Shown piece by piece: positions 1 to 9,400 of a stretch of DNA of 48,412 nt. The stretch is from an uncultured Alteromonadaceae bacterium. GTDB taxonomy: Bacteria; Pseudomonadota; Gammaproteobacteria; Enterobacterales; Alteromonadaceae. Positions within the stretch are counted from its first letter, which is position 1; every line of letters starts with the position of its first letter. The translations under genes were made by a program, and so were the position numbers. The stretch covers positions 1 to 48,412 of the forward strand of contig CALKGI010000303.1 in the NCBI GenBank assembly GCA_938085045.1. Reading direction: 5' to 3'. The notes under the pieces were generated by a model. It had not been told where the DNA came from. It saw nothing but the letters and a program-made list of their open reading frames with translations, and did no database searches.

Positions 1-279
1 AGGTCCCAGTGAAGCGCCCATCACACCAGTAAAAGCGAAAACCCAAAAAATACCTGAAGCAGACTCAGCTGTTTTGTTTACCACAAAAATTAAACCGAAG
101 CCGACGAGTGACAAGACCAAACCCATCATGAAAGATAATCCCATCGCCATGGCGATGCCTGCGGTAACGGCACTAAAGACCAAGGTCATTGCCAGCAGTG
201 AGTAGGTATTTCGCAATACTTTATTTGTTTCTAACACCGAGCCTGCGCTGGCAGACTGATACATCGTTTTTTGTTCCAT
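1..279 (-). CDS. yccA: Bax inhibitor-1/YccA family membrane protein (N-terminal part)
   Basis: The first 93 codons of a gene on the minus strand; the rest lies beyond the window edge. The product starts MEQKTMYQSASAG and continues with three hydrophobic stretches typical of the Bax inhibitor-1 family: one near residues 27-47, a second near 49-66 and a third near 74-92. YccA in E. coli is an inner-membrane protein that interacts with the FtsH protease and modulates it; that role is inferred here from family resemblance. The ATG is preceded by a GAGG ribosome-binding site seven bases upstream. The E. coli yccA gene also sits beside a tRNA-Ser(UGA) gene, which supports orthology. Only the N-terminal portion can be judged. 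Confidence 0.85.
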   Translation of the reverse strand, partial: MEQKTMYQSASAGSVLETNKVLRNTYSLLAMTLVFSAVTAGIAMAMGLSFMMGLVLSLVGFGLIFVVNKTAESASGIFWVFAFTGVMGASLGP

Positions 280-505
280 AGTGAACCTCAGTTAATCCTG
301 ATTTATTGAATTAGGCTAATCATATAATAGTTTCTGAGGGCATAGCTACTTTTATTCAAGGGTAAATCGTAACAAAAACCGGTCATCTATCCAAAATTGG
401 GTAAAAAAACAACATAACAGTAAGAAACTGAATAAAAGTGATAAAAAGTTGATATTAACGCTTCCAATCCTCGCATTTTATGTTTATTATTCTGCCCGAT
501 TTTGC

Positions 506-596
506 GGTGAGGTGGCTGAGTGGTTTAAAGCACTGGTCTTGAAAACCAGCGTGGGTTTGTAGCCCACCTAGGGTTCAAATCCCTACCTCACCGCCA
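506..596 (+). tRNA. tRNA-Ser(UGA), copy 1
   Basis: A 91-nt class II tRNA with a seven-base acceptor stem (506-512 with 586-592), discriminator G and an encoded CCA. The anticodon loop CTTGAAA gives anticodon UGA, for serine UCA codons, and the long variable arm fits serine. It is identical base for base to the second copy at 1076-1166. Confidence 0.97.
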
Positions 597-699
597 CTCC
601 CTTTCAATTTTTCTGTTATATCCAATTTTCTTCATTTCTCTAACGTGACTTCGTCACGTGTCGTTCAATTTTTCGAATTCTCTATTGCATTAAAATTTT

Positions 700-830
700 G
701 TGGCTTCGTTGTGGGCAGGTGTAACGGAGGCTCCGCAACGGGGTCAAAGCATTTGAGTCGGCCGAACAAAAAACATTTTTAGTTCGGCCGACTCAAAAGC
801 ACTGACCCCAGCTGGTGGTATTCGTACCAC
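700..830 (+). repeat. Dispersed palindromic repeat, copy A
   Basis: This is one of four copies of an intergenic element in the window (others at 862-967 minus, 20597-20730 plus, 45578-45706 plus). It has a left arm with the words GTGGCTTCGTT, AACGGAGGCTCCGCAA and GGGGTCAAAGC, and a right arm GCACTGACCCCAGCTGGTG. Its core is a perfect 16-bp inverted repeat (752-767 with 782-797) around a 14-nt loop, containing GAGTCGGCCGAAC. The arms resemble REP-type elements moved by REP-associated tyrosine transposases, but no transposase gene is present here, so the mechanism is inferred. A small open frame across 815-1060 is a by-product of the repeats. Confidence 0.8.
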
Positions 831-861
831 TCTCTAACAAAGTAGCTATCATCATTACTAG

Positions 862-967
862 TCATCACCAGCTGGGGTCAGTGCAAAACCAGTTCTGTGG
901 ACAGCTTGTCTGTCCCTGCACTTGTTTTGCTTTGACCCCCTTGCGGAGCCTCCGTTCCTCCAGCCCC
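862..967 (-). repeat. Dispersed palindromic repeat, copy B (inverted)
   Basis: Second copy of the element, in opposite orientation to copy A. The right arms form a perfect 19-bp inverted repeat (799-817 with 866-884), and the left arms match over 27 of 28 bases (723-750 with 929-956). Its core differs from copy A: read on the minus strand it contains GGGACAGACAAGCTGTCC and closely matches the copy at 45578-45706. The two copies make a nested cruciform-capable array filling most of the gap between the duplicate tRNA-Ser genes. Confidence 0.8.
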
Positions 968-1034
968 AAAACATCACCTCACGCTTCATCCCGACTAATA
1001 AACACGCACTCAAAACAAAATTGCAAAAAAGAGC

Positions 1035-1063
1035 TTTACATTCAAGAGCAAGGTTTCTAGTAT
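1035..1063 (+). promoter_or_regulatory. Promoter of second tRNA-Ser gene
   Basis: TTTACA at 1035-1040 and TAGTAT at 1058-1063 are separated by 17 bases. A GC-containing discriminator (ACGCTCC) follows, and the mature tRNA begins at 1076, 13 bases beyond the -10 box. This is the arrangement expected of a stringently controlled stable-RNA promoter. Confidence 0.65.
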
Positions 1064-1075
1064 ACGCTCCATCGC

Positions 1076-1166
1076 GGTGAGGTGGCTGAGTGGTTTAAAG
1101 CACTGGTCTTGAAAACCAGCGTGGGTTTGTAGCCCACCTAGGGTTCAAATCCCTACCTCACCGCCA
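1076..1166 (+). tRNA. tRNA-Ser(UGA), copy 2
   Basis: Identical to the tRNA at 506-596 (acceptor 1076-1082 with 1156-1162, anticodon UGA, encoded CCA). Identity also covers the two bases before and the ACT after the gene, but not the wider flanks. It has its own promoter at 1035-1063. Confidence 0.97.
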
Positions 1167-1351
1167 CTTTCCTTACTGCTTAATACGAGTTTCAAAAAAC
1201 ACTAAAACCCCCTATTTCGTTACGATTACCGTTGATTTCACTTATTTTCCATTATTTGTTAACAATCACATGTTTTCGCTTTACTTTGTAAAGGGGTATG
1301 GTAATTTTGAACCATAGCTAAACATAAAATCAACTGTTAAAGGAACCTTCC

Positions 1352-1999
1352 TTGATAACTGTCTTTTTAGTCGATGATCATGAATTGGTCCGTACCGGGA
1401 TAAAACGCATTCTGGACGATATTCGTGGCATTAAAGTGGTCGGAGATGCTGACAACGGTGAAGACGCCGTAGCGTACTGTCGCAAAAACAGCCCGAACAT
1501 TGTTCTGATGGACATGAATATGCCTGGCATTGGTGGGATGGAAGCAACCAAAAAAATCCTACGTTTTAACCCTGATGTTAAAGTTATCGTACTGACTGTT
1601 CATTGTGAAGATCCACTACCCAGCAAAGTCATGCAAATCGGTGCCCATGGTTATTTGACCAAAAGCGCAGGTTCAGACGAAATGATTAACGCTATTCGTG
1701 CGGTTCACAGCGGTCAACGTTATATCGCCCCAGATATTGCCCAGCAAATTGCACTTAATCAATTCAGCGGCCAACGCGATGATAACCCCATTCAAAGCTT
1801 GTCTGAGCGTGAACTGCAAATCATGTTGATGATCACCAAAGGCGAAAAAGTCCAAGACATCGCCGATAAGCTGAACTTAAGTTCAAAAACCGTAAACAGT
1901 TATCGCTATCGCATGTTTGAGAAACTCAATATCGGTGGTGATGTCGAATTAACGCATTTGGCCATTCGCCATGGTTTGTTGAATATGGACAAACTTTAA
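1352..1999 (+). CDS. uvrY: GacA/UvrY-family two-component response regulator
   Basis: A 215-residue NarL/FixJ-type regulator. The receiver domain spans about residues 1-120, with acidic residues D8/D9, phospho-acceptor D54 in VLMDMNMPG, and T82/K104 positions as in the family. A LuxR-type helix-turn-helix occupies about 148-211 (LSERELQIML to TVNSYRYRMFEKL). Close similarity to E. coli UvrY and gene order with uvrC and pgsA identify it. In relatives it is phosphorylated by BarA/GacS and drives the small RNAs that sequester CsrA; that is family knowledge. The start is TTG at 1352 behind AAAGGAACC; the only upstream-compatible start giving the family N-terminus ITVFLVDDHE is this TTG, suggesting deliberately weak initiation. 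Confidence 0.95.
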   Translation: MITVFLVDDHELVRTGIKRILDDIRGIKVVGDADNGEDAVAYCRKNSPNIVLMDMNMPGIGGMEATKKILRFNPDVKVIVLTVHCEDPLPSKVMQIGAHGYLTKSAGSDEMINAIRAVHSGQRYIAPDIAQQIALNQFSGQRDDNPIQSLSERELQIMLMITKGEKVQDIADKLNLSSKTVNSYRYRMFEKLNIGGDVELTHLAIRHGLLNMDKL

Positions 2000-2100
2000 T
2001 CTTTTCATAATAAAGTGGGCATAATAAAGGGGTATAGCCTCGTTGCCCACATGTAACCTCTCAATTAATCTCCTAATGACACCCAACTACCCCGCTGACC

Positions 2101-3969
2101 ATGACCACAGAATTTGACCCGCAATCCTTTTTAAAAACCCTGACGAATCAACCCGGTGTTTATCGTATGCTAAACGTCGATGACGTTGTGATTTATGTTG
2201 GTAAAGCCAAAGACTTGAAAAAGCGGGTGGCCAGTTATTTTCGTAAAAACATCCCACACGGTAAAACTCGCCAATTAGTCAGTCACATTACCAATGTTGA
2301 AATCACCGTTACTCAGACTGAAACCGAAGCGCTGATACTCGAAAACAATCTGATCAAACAGTATTTACCTAAGTACAATGTTCTGCTCAGAGACGACAAG
2401 TCTTATCCTTTTATTCTGTTAACAGGTCATAAACATCCAAGGATCCAAATGCACCGTGGTGCACGTCGGGTAAAAGGGGATTATTTTGGCCCATATCCTA
2501 GTGCTGGTGCTGTTTACGAAAGTCTTAAGTTGATGCAAAAGATATTTTCGGTGCGCCAATGTGAAGATTCATTTTATAAAGCCCGATCGCGGCCTTGCCT
2601 GCAATATCAACTTAAACGTTGCTCGGCACCTTGCGTTGGTAAAATCAATGACGATGAGTACGACAAAGAGGTTGAACTAGCCAAATTGTTTTTAAAGGGC
2701 AAATCTCAGGACGTTATCAACTCTTTGGTTGAAGCAATGGAACAGGCCAGTATCACGCTCAAGTTTGAATTGGCAGCCAAATACCGAGATCAGATTCAGG
2801 TGTTGAGAAAAGTCCAAGAACAGCAGTACGTCAGTGGATTGTCTGATGAATTGGATGTGGTGGGTTTTCATTATCAAAATGGCATTGCAGCAGTACACAT
2901 GTTGTTTATTCGCGATCATAAAATTTTGGGTTCAAAAAACTTTTTTCCAAAACTACCAAAAAATGCTGAAGCGGTTGAGATTATGCAATCGTTTATTTTG
3001 CAATATTACCTTAATGCACAAATGCGCCATAAGATCCCTCGGGAGATCATCGTTGCTGATCTTAACGTACTTGAACAGGTCACAGAGATACAAGAACAAC
3101 CAACCTTAGATATAGATGCATTAAATGAAGTGTTATGTGCCACTGCTGAGCACAAAGTTGTGCTTAAAACCATCAGTCGTGGTGAAAAACTGCGTTATTT
3201 GATGTTGGCCAACAAAAACGCCAAGATTGCGGTGACGACTATGCTGTCGAGTAAAACAGCCACTAAAAAGCGCTATGACTTGCTCAATGGCTTTTTACAA
3301 CGAGATGAACCGATTATGCGCATGGAGTGTTTTGATATCAGTCATATCTCGGGTCAACAAACCATCGGTTCGTGTGTGGTGTTCAACGATGAAGGTCCTC
3401 ACAAGAGTGAATACCGCCGTTACAATATAGAAGGCGTGACACCGGGGGATGATTACGCGGCAATGGATTTTGCTTTGGCCAAACGTTATAACAAGGTGAG
3501 TGAAGAGCACAAAATACCCGATGTCATTTTTATCGATGGTGGTAAAGGGCAACTGGCTCGCGCAGAAACTTACTTTGAAGATTGGCCACACCAAAAACAA
3601 CCGATGTTGATTGGTGTTGCTAAAGGCACATCGCGTAAGCCGGGGCTTGAAACCCTAGTTTTTGAAGGTGGTATGAAAGAAGTGGCATTGCCGGCCGATT
3701 CGCCAGCATTGCATCTCATTCAGCATATCCGTGACGAAGCTCACCGATTTGCCATTACCGGCCACCGTAACAAAAGGGCAAAAGTAAAAAATACCTCAAC
3801 TTTGCAAGAGATCAGTGGCATTGGACCAAAAAGGCGTCAAGCACTGCTGAAATACCTTGGTGGATTACAGGGCATACTTAATGCTTCGGTAGATGAATTG
3901 GCAAAAGTGCCGGGCATTAGTGCACAACAAGCACAAAATGTTTTTGATTCTTTGCACGACAAGGCATAA
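2101..3969 (+). CDS. uvrC: UvrABC excinuclease subunit C
   Basis: 622 residues, close to the 610 of E. coli UvrC. UvrC makes both incisions around a lesion handed over by UvrA/UvrB in nucleotide excision repair. Visible domains: N-terminal GIY-YIG nuclease (GVYRML and VIYVGKAKDLKKRV, residues about 18-95) for the 3' cut; UvrB-contacting UVR motif near residues 205-240; a central cysteine-rich patch (CLQYQLKRCSAPCVG); the RNase H-like C-terminal nuclease with ECFDISH and FIDGGKGQL for the 5' cut; and a helix-hairpin-helix tail (ISGIGPKRRQALLKYLGG) at the end. It lies between uvrY and pgsA as in many gammaproteobacteria, about 100 bases after uvrY; no strong ribosome-binding site precedes the ATG. 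Confidence 0.97.
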   Translation: MTTEFDPQSFLKTLTNQPGVYRMLNVDDVVIYVGKAKDLKKRVASYFRKNIPHGKTRQLVSHITNVEITVTQTETEALILENNLIKQYLPKYNVLLRDDKSYPFILLTGHKHPRIQMHRGARRVKGDYFGPYPSAGAVYESLKLMQKIFSVRQCEDSFYKARSRPCLQYQLKRCSAPCVGKINDDEYDKEVELAKLFLKGKSQDVINSLVEAMEQASITLKFELAAKYRDQIQVLRKVQEQQYVSGLSDELDVVGFHYQNGIAAVHMLFIRDHKILGSKNFFPKLPKNAEAVEIMQSFILQYYLNAQMRHKIPREIIVADLNVLEQVTEIQEQPTLDIDALNEVLCATAEHKVVLKTISRGEKLRYLMLANKNAKIAVTTMLSSKTATKKRYDLLNGFLQRDEPIMRMECFDISHISGQQTIGSCVVFNDEGPHKSEYRRYNIEGVTPGDDYAAMDFALAKRYNKVSEEHKIPDVIFIDGGKGQLARAETYFEDWPHQKQPMLIGVAKGTSRKPGLETLVFEGGMKEVALPADSPALHLIQHIRDEAHRFAITGHRNKRAKVKNTSTLQEISGIGPKRRQALLKYLGGLQGILNASVDELAKVPGISAQQAQNVFDSLHDKA

Positions 3970-4001
3970 TAGACGCAACTTACTCAAAACAATCAAGTTG
4001 C

Positions 4002-4550
4002 ATGTTAAACCTACCTAATATCATAACTCTTATTCGTATTGCCCTAATCCCAGTTTTTCTGGCTGTTTACTATATAGATGAAGGCGAATCTCATTTTATC
4101 GCGGCTTTTATTTTTTGGTTTGCCGGTGTATCAGACGCACTTGACGGCTATTTGGCGAGAAAGCTCGATCAATCCACCCCATTCGGTGCCTTTTTAGACC
4201 CTGTTGCCGATAAAGTGATGGTAACCGCTGGGCTATTTGTGATTGTTGAACAATATAATGCCTTTTGGGTGACTGTTCCTGCAATCCTTATGTTGAGTCG
4301 TGAAATCATTATGTCGGCGTTAAGAGAGTGGATGTCTAAGCTGGGTAAATCTGATGTGGTGGCGGTGTCTAAGTCTGGTAAAACCAAAACCGTGGCGCAG
4401 ATGTTGGCGTTAATTGGCCTTATTTGGAACTTCAGTCCGTTTTTGACTTATTTGTCTTTTGCTTTTTATTATTTGGCTTTTGTTTTGACCATATTATCTT
4501 TGTATGAATACTTCAGCGCGGCTTGGGTGCATATTAAAGCGGCTGATTAA
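4002..4550 (+). CDS. pgsA: CDP-diacylglycerol--glycerol-3-phosphate 3-phosphatidyltransferase
   Basis: 182 residues, the normal length. The enzyme joins CDP-diacylglycerol and glycerol-3-phosphate to give phosphatidylglycerophosphate, the committed step to phosphatidylglycerol and cardiolipin, in the inner membrane. The full CDP-alcohol phosphotransferase signature is present: D48-G49, A52-R53, G62, D66 and D70, with D45 just before it. Several membrane helices are evident, for example residues 5-24, 30-42 and the hydrophobic run near 135-175. It follows uvrC by 32 bases and probably shares its transcript. A GC-rich imperfect hairpin after the gene (about 4565-4590) lacks a U-run and is not a convincing terminator. 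Confidence 0.96.
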   Translation: MLNLPNIITLIRIALIPVFLAVYYIDEGESHFIAAFIFWFAGVSDALDGYLARKLDQSTPFGAFLDPVADKVMVTAGLFVIVEQYNAFWVTVPAILMLSREIIMSALREWMSKLGKSDVVAVSKSGKTKTVAQMLALIGLIWNFSPFLTYLSFAFYYLAFVLTILSLYEYFSAAWVHIKAAD

Positions 4551-4739
4551 TCATTTTTTATTCCTGCACAGTGGCAGCGGGCCGCTGTGCCCGTCCTTGT
4601 TTAGGCTAACCCCAATTTATATGTTCAACTAATTGCAGGCACGAAGGCTTGCATCCTACAATGTTTAAGCCACAACAGCGGGCAATATCACCACTTAAAT
4701 CAAAAAATGAGCAATCAAAATAAAAACTGAAATTTATGG

Positions 4740-4767
4740 TTGACTCAAATTAATATCTACGTAGAAT
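4740..4767 (+). promoter_or_regulatory. Promoter of tRNA-Gly-Cys-Leu-Gly cluster
   Basis: TTGACT at 4740-4745 and TAGAAT at 4762-4767 with a 16-base spacer, followed by a GC-rich discriminator (ACGCAGC). The first tRNA begins about 50 bases later. The rest of the pgsA-to-tRNA gap (4551-4819) shows nothing else I can support. Confidence 0.55.
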
Positions 4768-4819
4768 ACGCAGCATCTTAAGGGGGCAGGCCAATAGGTC
4801 TATCTTTTAACGAGATAAA

Positions 4820-4895
4820 GCGTGTGTAGCTCAGCTGGTAGAGCGCGACCTTGCCAAGGTCGAGGTCACGAGTTCGAGCCTCGTCACACGCTCCA
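4820..4895 (+). tRNA. tRNA-Gly(GCC), copy 1
   Basis: 76 nt; acceptor stem GCGTGTG (4820-4826) pairs with CACACGC (4885-4891), discriminator T, encoded CCA. The anticodon loop TTGCCAA gives GCC. It is first in a cluster that matches the E. coli glyW-cysT-leuZ arrangement downstream of pgsA. Confidence 0.97.
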
Positions 4896-4934
4896 ATTTT
4901 TCTTTTTATAAAGTGAGGTTGGACTTAAGATTTT

Positions 4935-5008
4935 GGCGGGTTGGCAGAGTGGCCATGCTGCGGATTGCAAATCCGCCTACCTCGGTTCGACTCCGGGACC
5001 CGCCTCCA
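4935..5008 (+). tRNA. tRNA-Cys(GCA)
   Basis: 74 nt; acceptor GGCGGGT (4935-4941) pairs with ACCCGCC (4998-5004), encoded CCA. The anticodon loop TTGCAAA gives GCA for cysteine. Second gene of the cluster. Confidence 0.97.
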
Positions 5009-5035
5009 CCTCTTAAGGTAAAAAAAACGGATTTC

Positions 5036-5122
5036 GCCCGGGTGGTGGAATTGGTAGACACAAGGGATTTAAAATCCCTCGTTCGAAAGGACGTGCCGGT
5101 TCAAGTCCGGCCCCGGGCACCA
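5036..5122 (+). tRNA. tRNA-Leu(UAA)
   Basis: 87-nt class II tRNA; acceptor GCCCGGG (5036-5042) pairs with CCCGGGC (5112-5118), discriminator A, encoded CCA. The anticodon loop TTTAAAA gives UAA. Third in the cluster, as in E. coli. Confidence 0.96.
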
Positions 5123-5238
5123 ATTCTAAAGATGTATGTAGTAAAGTTGTAAGTAATATCGTAGTAAAGAGTAAAGCTGTAAAAAGTTGTTTGAAAACGT
5201 AATAACACCCACCAGAGTTATTACTACAATGTTGTAAA

Positions 5239-5314
5239 GCGTGTGTAGCTCAGCTGGTAGAGCGCGACCTTGCCAAGGTCGAGGTCACGAGTTCGAGCCT
5301 CGTCACACGCTCCA
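5239..5314 (+). tRNA. tRNA-Gly(GCC), copy 2
   Basis: Identical to the tRNA-Gly at 4820-4895, including the preceding AAA. It looks like a local duplication added to the end of the Gly-Cys-Leu cluster, 116 bases after tRNA-Leu. Confidence 0.97.
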
Positions 5315-5481
5315 ATCTACCAATCCTTAAGTTTTAAAATACTCAAACTCTTCGAATAAATTCAATTAAATATCCCTTACTATTTGACCTTTAGTTAGTT
5401 GCATAGATTCGTGCTATACGTATTCCCCTGAATAATTTTTAATAGATTTATTGATGGTAAGATTTCGATCAATACTCGTAT

Positions 5482-5644
5482 TATACCAATGACATTAATT
5501 CACTGGTCTGATTTTGGGCAGAAAGAATCAGCAGTAGCAAGGCATTAATCGCCGCCACTAGTCACTCTAATGGCAAGATTAATAACGAAGCTAATGCTTA
5601 TTTTGGCCAGCAAAATGACCAGTTAATTAATGGATTTGGTATTA
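5482..5644 (+). mobile_element. MITE-like element, copy 1
   Basis: A 163-bp stretch repeated at 5906-6068 with few differences. Its ends are imperfect inverted repeats: TATACCAATGACATTAATT at the left, and a right end whose reverse complement reads TAATACCAAATCCATTAATT, both followed by a CTGGTC word. No coding capacity is present, so it fits a miniature inverted-repeat element moved in trans. Flanking TA dinucleotides suggest a TA target, an inference. Confidence 0.75.
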
Positions 5645-5905
5645 ATGCGCCCAAAGCGGGTGGCTAAAAGTTTCAAGTTTGATATCTTTGCTTACATCAA
5701 TGACAAACATTACGACCGTTTAGCAATTTAATTACGAACTACCGTTTTCGTTTGACTGAACCTCACTTTGCATTTTCTATTCATACTCACGTTTTCTACT
5801 TATTACCCACAGAATAACGCGAACACCGGGATATCAATGTGCTCGCCTACCACTTTAGCTCAGGGAAAAGTCGACTTTATTACTTAAACTTGTTTTTATC
5901 AGCCT

Positions 5906-6068
5906 TATACCAATGACATTAATTCACTGGTCTGATTTTGGGCAGGGAAAATAAGCAGTAGCAAGGCATTAACCGCCGCCACTAGTCACTCTAATGGCAA
6001 GATTAATAACGAAGCTAATGCTTATTTTAGCCAGCAAAATGACCAGTTAATTAATGGATTTGGTATTA
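5906..6068 (+). mobile_element. MITE-like element, copy 2
   Basis: Direct repeat of the element at 5482-5644, offset by 424 bases, with the same imperfect terminal inverted repeats and only scattered substitutions. The roughly 260 bases between the two copies carry no gene I can recognise. Confidence 0.75.
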
Positions 6069-6461
6069 TGTCTGCTTTTTTGTCTATTTTATGTTTTTTA
6101 ACGTAAATTTAACTATACATTTGACGAATTTAATTAATTTGTAAAAAAAATAGTATTTAATTGAACTTTTCGTTTACCTGTTTTTAAAGTTAAAACTTCT
6201 TTAAAAACAATGGGCAAGCTTTTTCTTGATTGCATCTCGATGTCCTGTGTCGCTCAAATTATCATCAATTATGTGAATTGTTAATTGATTCCACCGCGAC
6301 ACAATGGCAATATGTTGCACGATGTTACGCAAACGTACGTTTGTAATTGTCATGGATGAATACCACGCATTAGTTAGACGGACTATTTAGTCATAACTGT
6401 CAGTTGGGTAACACATCTCAGCAGGAAATACTTTGTAAACATTCTAAGAGAACTATAATCA
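6069..6461 (+). other. AT-rich upstream region of the TonB-dependent receptor
   Basis: A 393-base region without a gene. It is AT-rich at its left end and contains a perfect palindrome at 6330-6343 as a candidate operator. A purine stretch AAGAGAAC lies about ten bases before the receptor ATG. I cannot place a confident promoter. Confidence 0.4.
6330..6343. promoter_or_regulatory. Palindrome upstream of TonB-dependent receptor, candidate operator
   Basis: CAAACGTACGTTTG is a perfect 14-bp palindrome about 120 bases before the receptor start. Its position suggests a regulator-binding site, but no regulator is encoded next to the receptor and the assignment is only positional. Confidence 0.3.
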
Positions 6462-9400
6462 ATGGATAAATTCCAAAAGAAAACGTTTAAGCTTTCGATT
6501 GCCGCACTCGCCGTTAGTGCCTGTTTGGTTGGCGCACCAGCAATGGCTGCGAGTAACACCTCAGGTTCAATCTACGGTCAGGCAAAAGAAGGTGCTACAA
6601 TCACCTTTAAAAACTCTAAAACTGGTTTGTCTCGTTCAGTAACCGCTTCTGACGGTCGCTTCAACTTTAAAGATGTGCCTCCTGGTTTCTACACCGTAAC
6701 GTCAAGCAACGGTGGCAAACGAACCATCCACGTAAAACTGGGTACTGGTTCTTCAGTTCTATTTAACCAAAGTGAAGTCGAAACCATTTCAGTCAGTGGT
6801 TCACGAATTTCTGCTATTGATACTTCATCAGCCGAATCTTCAATGGTATTCACCCAAGAGCAGATTGAATTATTGCCAATCGGTCGTAACACTACTGCCA
6901 TCGCTTTGTTGACTCCTGGAACAATCCAAGGCGATAACGATTTCGGTAACTTGCCATCATTTGGTGGTTCATCAGTTGCTGAAAACGGTTACTACATTGA
7001 TGGCTTTGACGCCACCAACTTGCGTAACTTCTTGAGCTTTGCAACCGTGCCTTTTGACGCTATCGCACAAACCCAGGTTAAGACTGGTGGTTATGGCGCA
7101 GAATACGGTCGTTCATTGGGTGGTGTTACTAACATTGTAACTAAATCTGGTACTAACGATTGGGAATTTGGTATTGCTGCTTATTATTCTCCTGAAAGCT
7201 TGCGTTCAACCAGAAAAGACCGTGATGATTTTGAGTCTTTGAATAGCGAAACCGGTTTATATGAAGGTAAGTCGATTTACGCCTCAGACAACACTAATGA
7301 CTCTTTGACTTATAACCTTTCAGCTGGTGGTCCAATCATTGAAGATACTTTGTTCTTCTACACCAATGTTGAATTCCAAGACCTCGATAGAGAATTCCAC
7401 TACCGTAATACCAGTACTGATCGTGTTGTCGATAACCCAAATGCTATCGTGAAATTGGATTGGTATATTACTGATGACCATTTGTTGTCAGCTACCTACA
7501 TCCAAAACGAAACTGACCGTGATTATGTTCAGTATCACAACGCAGATGGTCAAGCCGACTATAGTGGTACTCATGGTGATGAGCTTTCGCGTTATACTGT
7601 TGAAGATGGCGGCGACATCAAAATAATTAACTACACCGGTCATTTCACAGACGATTTGAGCGTGAGTGTTATGTATGGTGAGTTGCTTAACAAGAACGAC
7701 AATCAAATCCCACGTAACTTAGATGATGTTGCAGCATTATGTCCACGTGCTATCGATACCACTGGTGGTCGTGGCTGGTCTACACGTGACAACGTTGGTT
7801 GTTGGAACACTTCACAGTCTTCAGTATTCGACCCGTTTGCCGGCGCCGACCAAGATGATCGTAAAAGTGCAAAAATCGATTTTAACTACACTTTAGGTAA
7901 CCACGATATCCGCATTGGTTACAACAGTGAAGAGTATATTTCATCTACCATTGGTAGCCAGTGGACTGGTGGAACATACTATCGCTATTTCGAATCGCAT
8001 GAAGACAGCTCAACTCGTATTAACGGTGTTGAAATGCCATTGGGCACCAAAGCTGTTCGTGTACGTGTAAACGATGATCAAAGTGCTGAGTTTAAAACTG
8101 AAAATACTGCGTTCTACATCGAAGATAACTGGCAGGCAACTGACAACTTGATGATTTACGGTGGTTTACGTAACGAAACCTTCACTAACTACGCTGCTAA
8201 CGGTAACGTGTTTGTTGAAGCTGACTCATTGATTGCACCTCGCGTAGGTTTCTCTTGGGACATGAACGGTGATTCAGAGAGTAAGTTATACGGTACATTG
8301 GGACGTTACTACATTCCAATTGCTGCAAACACTAATATTCGTGCAACTCGTATCGAAGACTCAAGCCAGTACTTCTATCAAGTAGACGATTTCAATCCAA
8401 CAACTGGTTTACCAATCACTAATGGCGTAGAAGGCGCTGTAGGTGATGTAATTGGTAGTGGTTTCACTAGCCATCAAGACCCTGATCCACGCGTAATCGC
8501 TGTATCAGACCTTGATCCAATGCATCAAGATGAATTGATCATTGGTTACCAGCAGCAGTTGACTGACAACTGGACTGGTGGTGTTAAGTTGATGTATCGT
8601 AAGATTCAAGACGGTATGGATGATTTCTGTGGACATGATGGTTTCTACAACTGGGCTGTTGATAACAATATTCCAGTAGCTAACGAAGCTAACGGTTGGG
8701 AAACACCTGAAGGTGGTTTCGACTTGCATAACATGTCTGGTTGTTTGCTTGTTAACCCTGGTAAAGACTTGAACTTGTATGCTGATTTGAATGGCAACGG
8801 CGAAGTTGAGCCTATTTCTGTTTCAAACGACTACTTCGACCTGCCTAAGTACAAGCGTAACTACAAAGGTTTAGAAGTAACACTTGAGCGTGCTTTCAGT
8901 GACGGTTGGTATGCCAATATCTCTTACGTGTTGTCTAAGAGTACTGGTAACATCGAAGGTTACGTAAACTCAACTTTGGGTCAGGAAGATGCTGGCGCAA
9001 CCCAAGACTTTGACCACAAGGTTTTCCAAGAAGGTTCTGATGGCGATTTGCCAAACGATCGTCGTCATCAACTTAAAGCCTACGGTGCTTATAAGTTTAA
9101 TGATGAACTTACGTTTACTGCAAACGTAAGCTTTAGCTCTGGTGTTCCATTAAGTTGTAATGGTTTCGCTCCAAGTACAGGTATGTTGGAAGGTGATGGT
9201 GATACAATATATGACGGTCCTAACTTCCGTCAGTACAGTTCATCAACATTCTACTGTGTTACTGGTGAAACTCAGATGATAGATGGCGAAGAGGTTCCTA
9301 TTAGCGAATTGACAAACCGTGGTGATGAAGGTCGTTCATCTTGGCTTTACAATTTCGATGCTGGTATTCAGTACATACCTAGCTTCGCAGATGGTAACTT

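Noticed and set aside
815..1060. 81-codon open frame between the tRNA-Ser genes
   Set aside because: It lies inside the inverted repeat pair, has no ribosome-binding site and its codons follow the repeat words; it is a by-product of the element.
4913..5152. 79-codon open frame over the tRNA cluster
   Set aside because: It covers tRNA-Cys and tRNA-Leu on the same strand, so it is structural RNA rather than coding sequence.
5645..5905. A gene remnant between the two MITE-like copies
   Set aside because: Short, with stops in all frames and no recognisable protein words.
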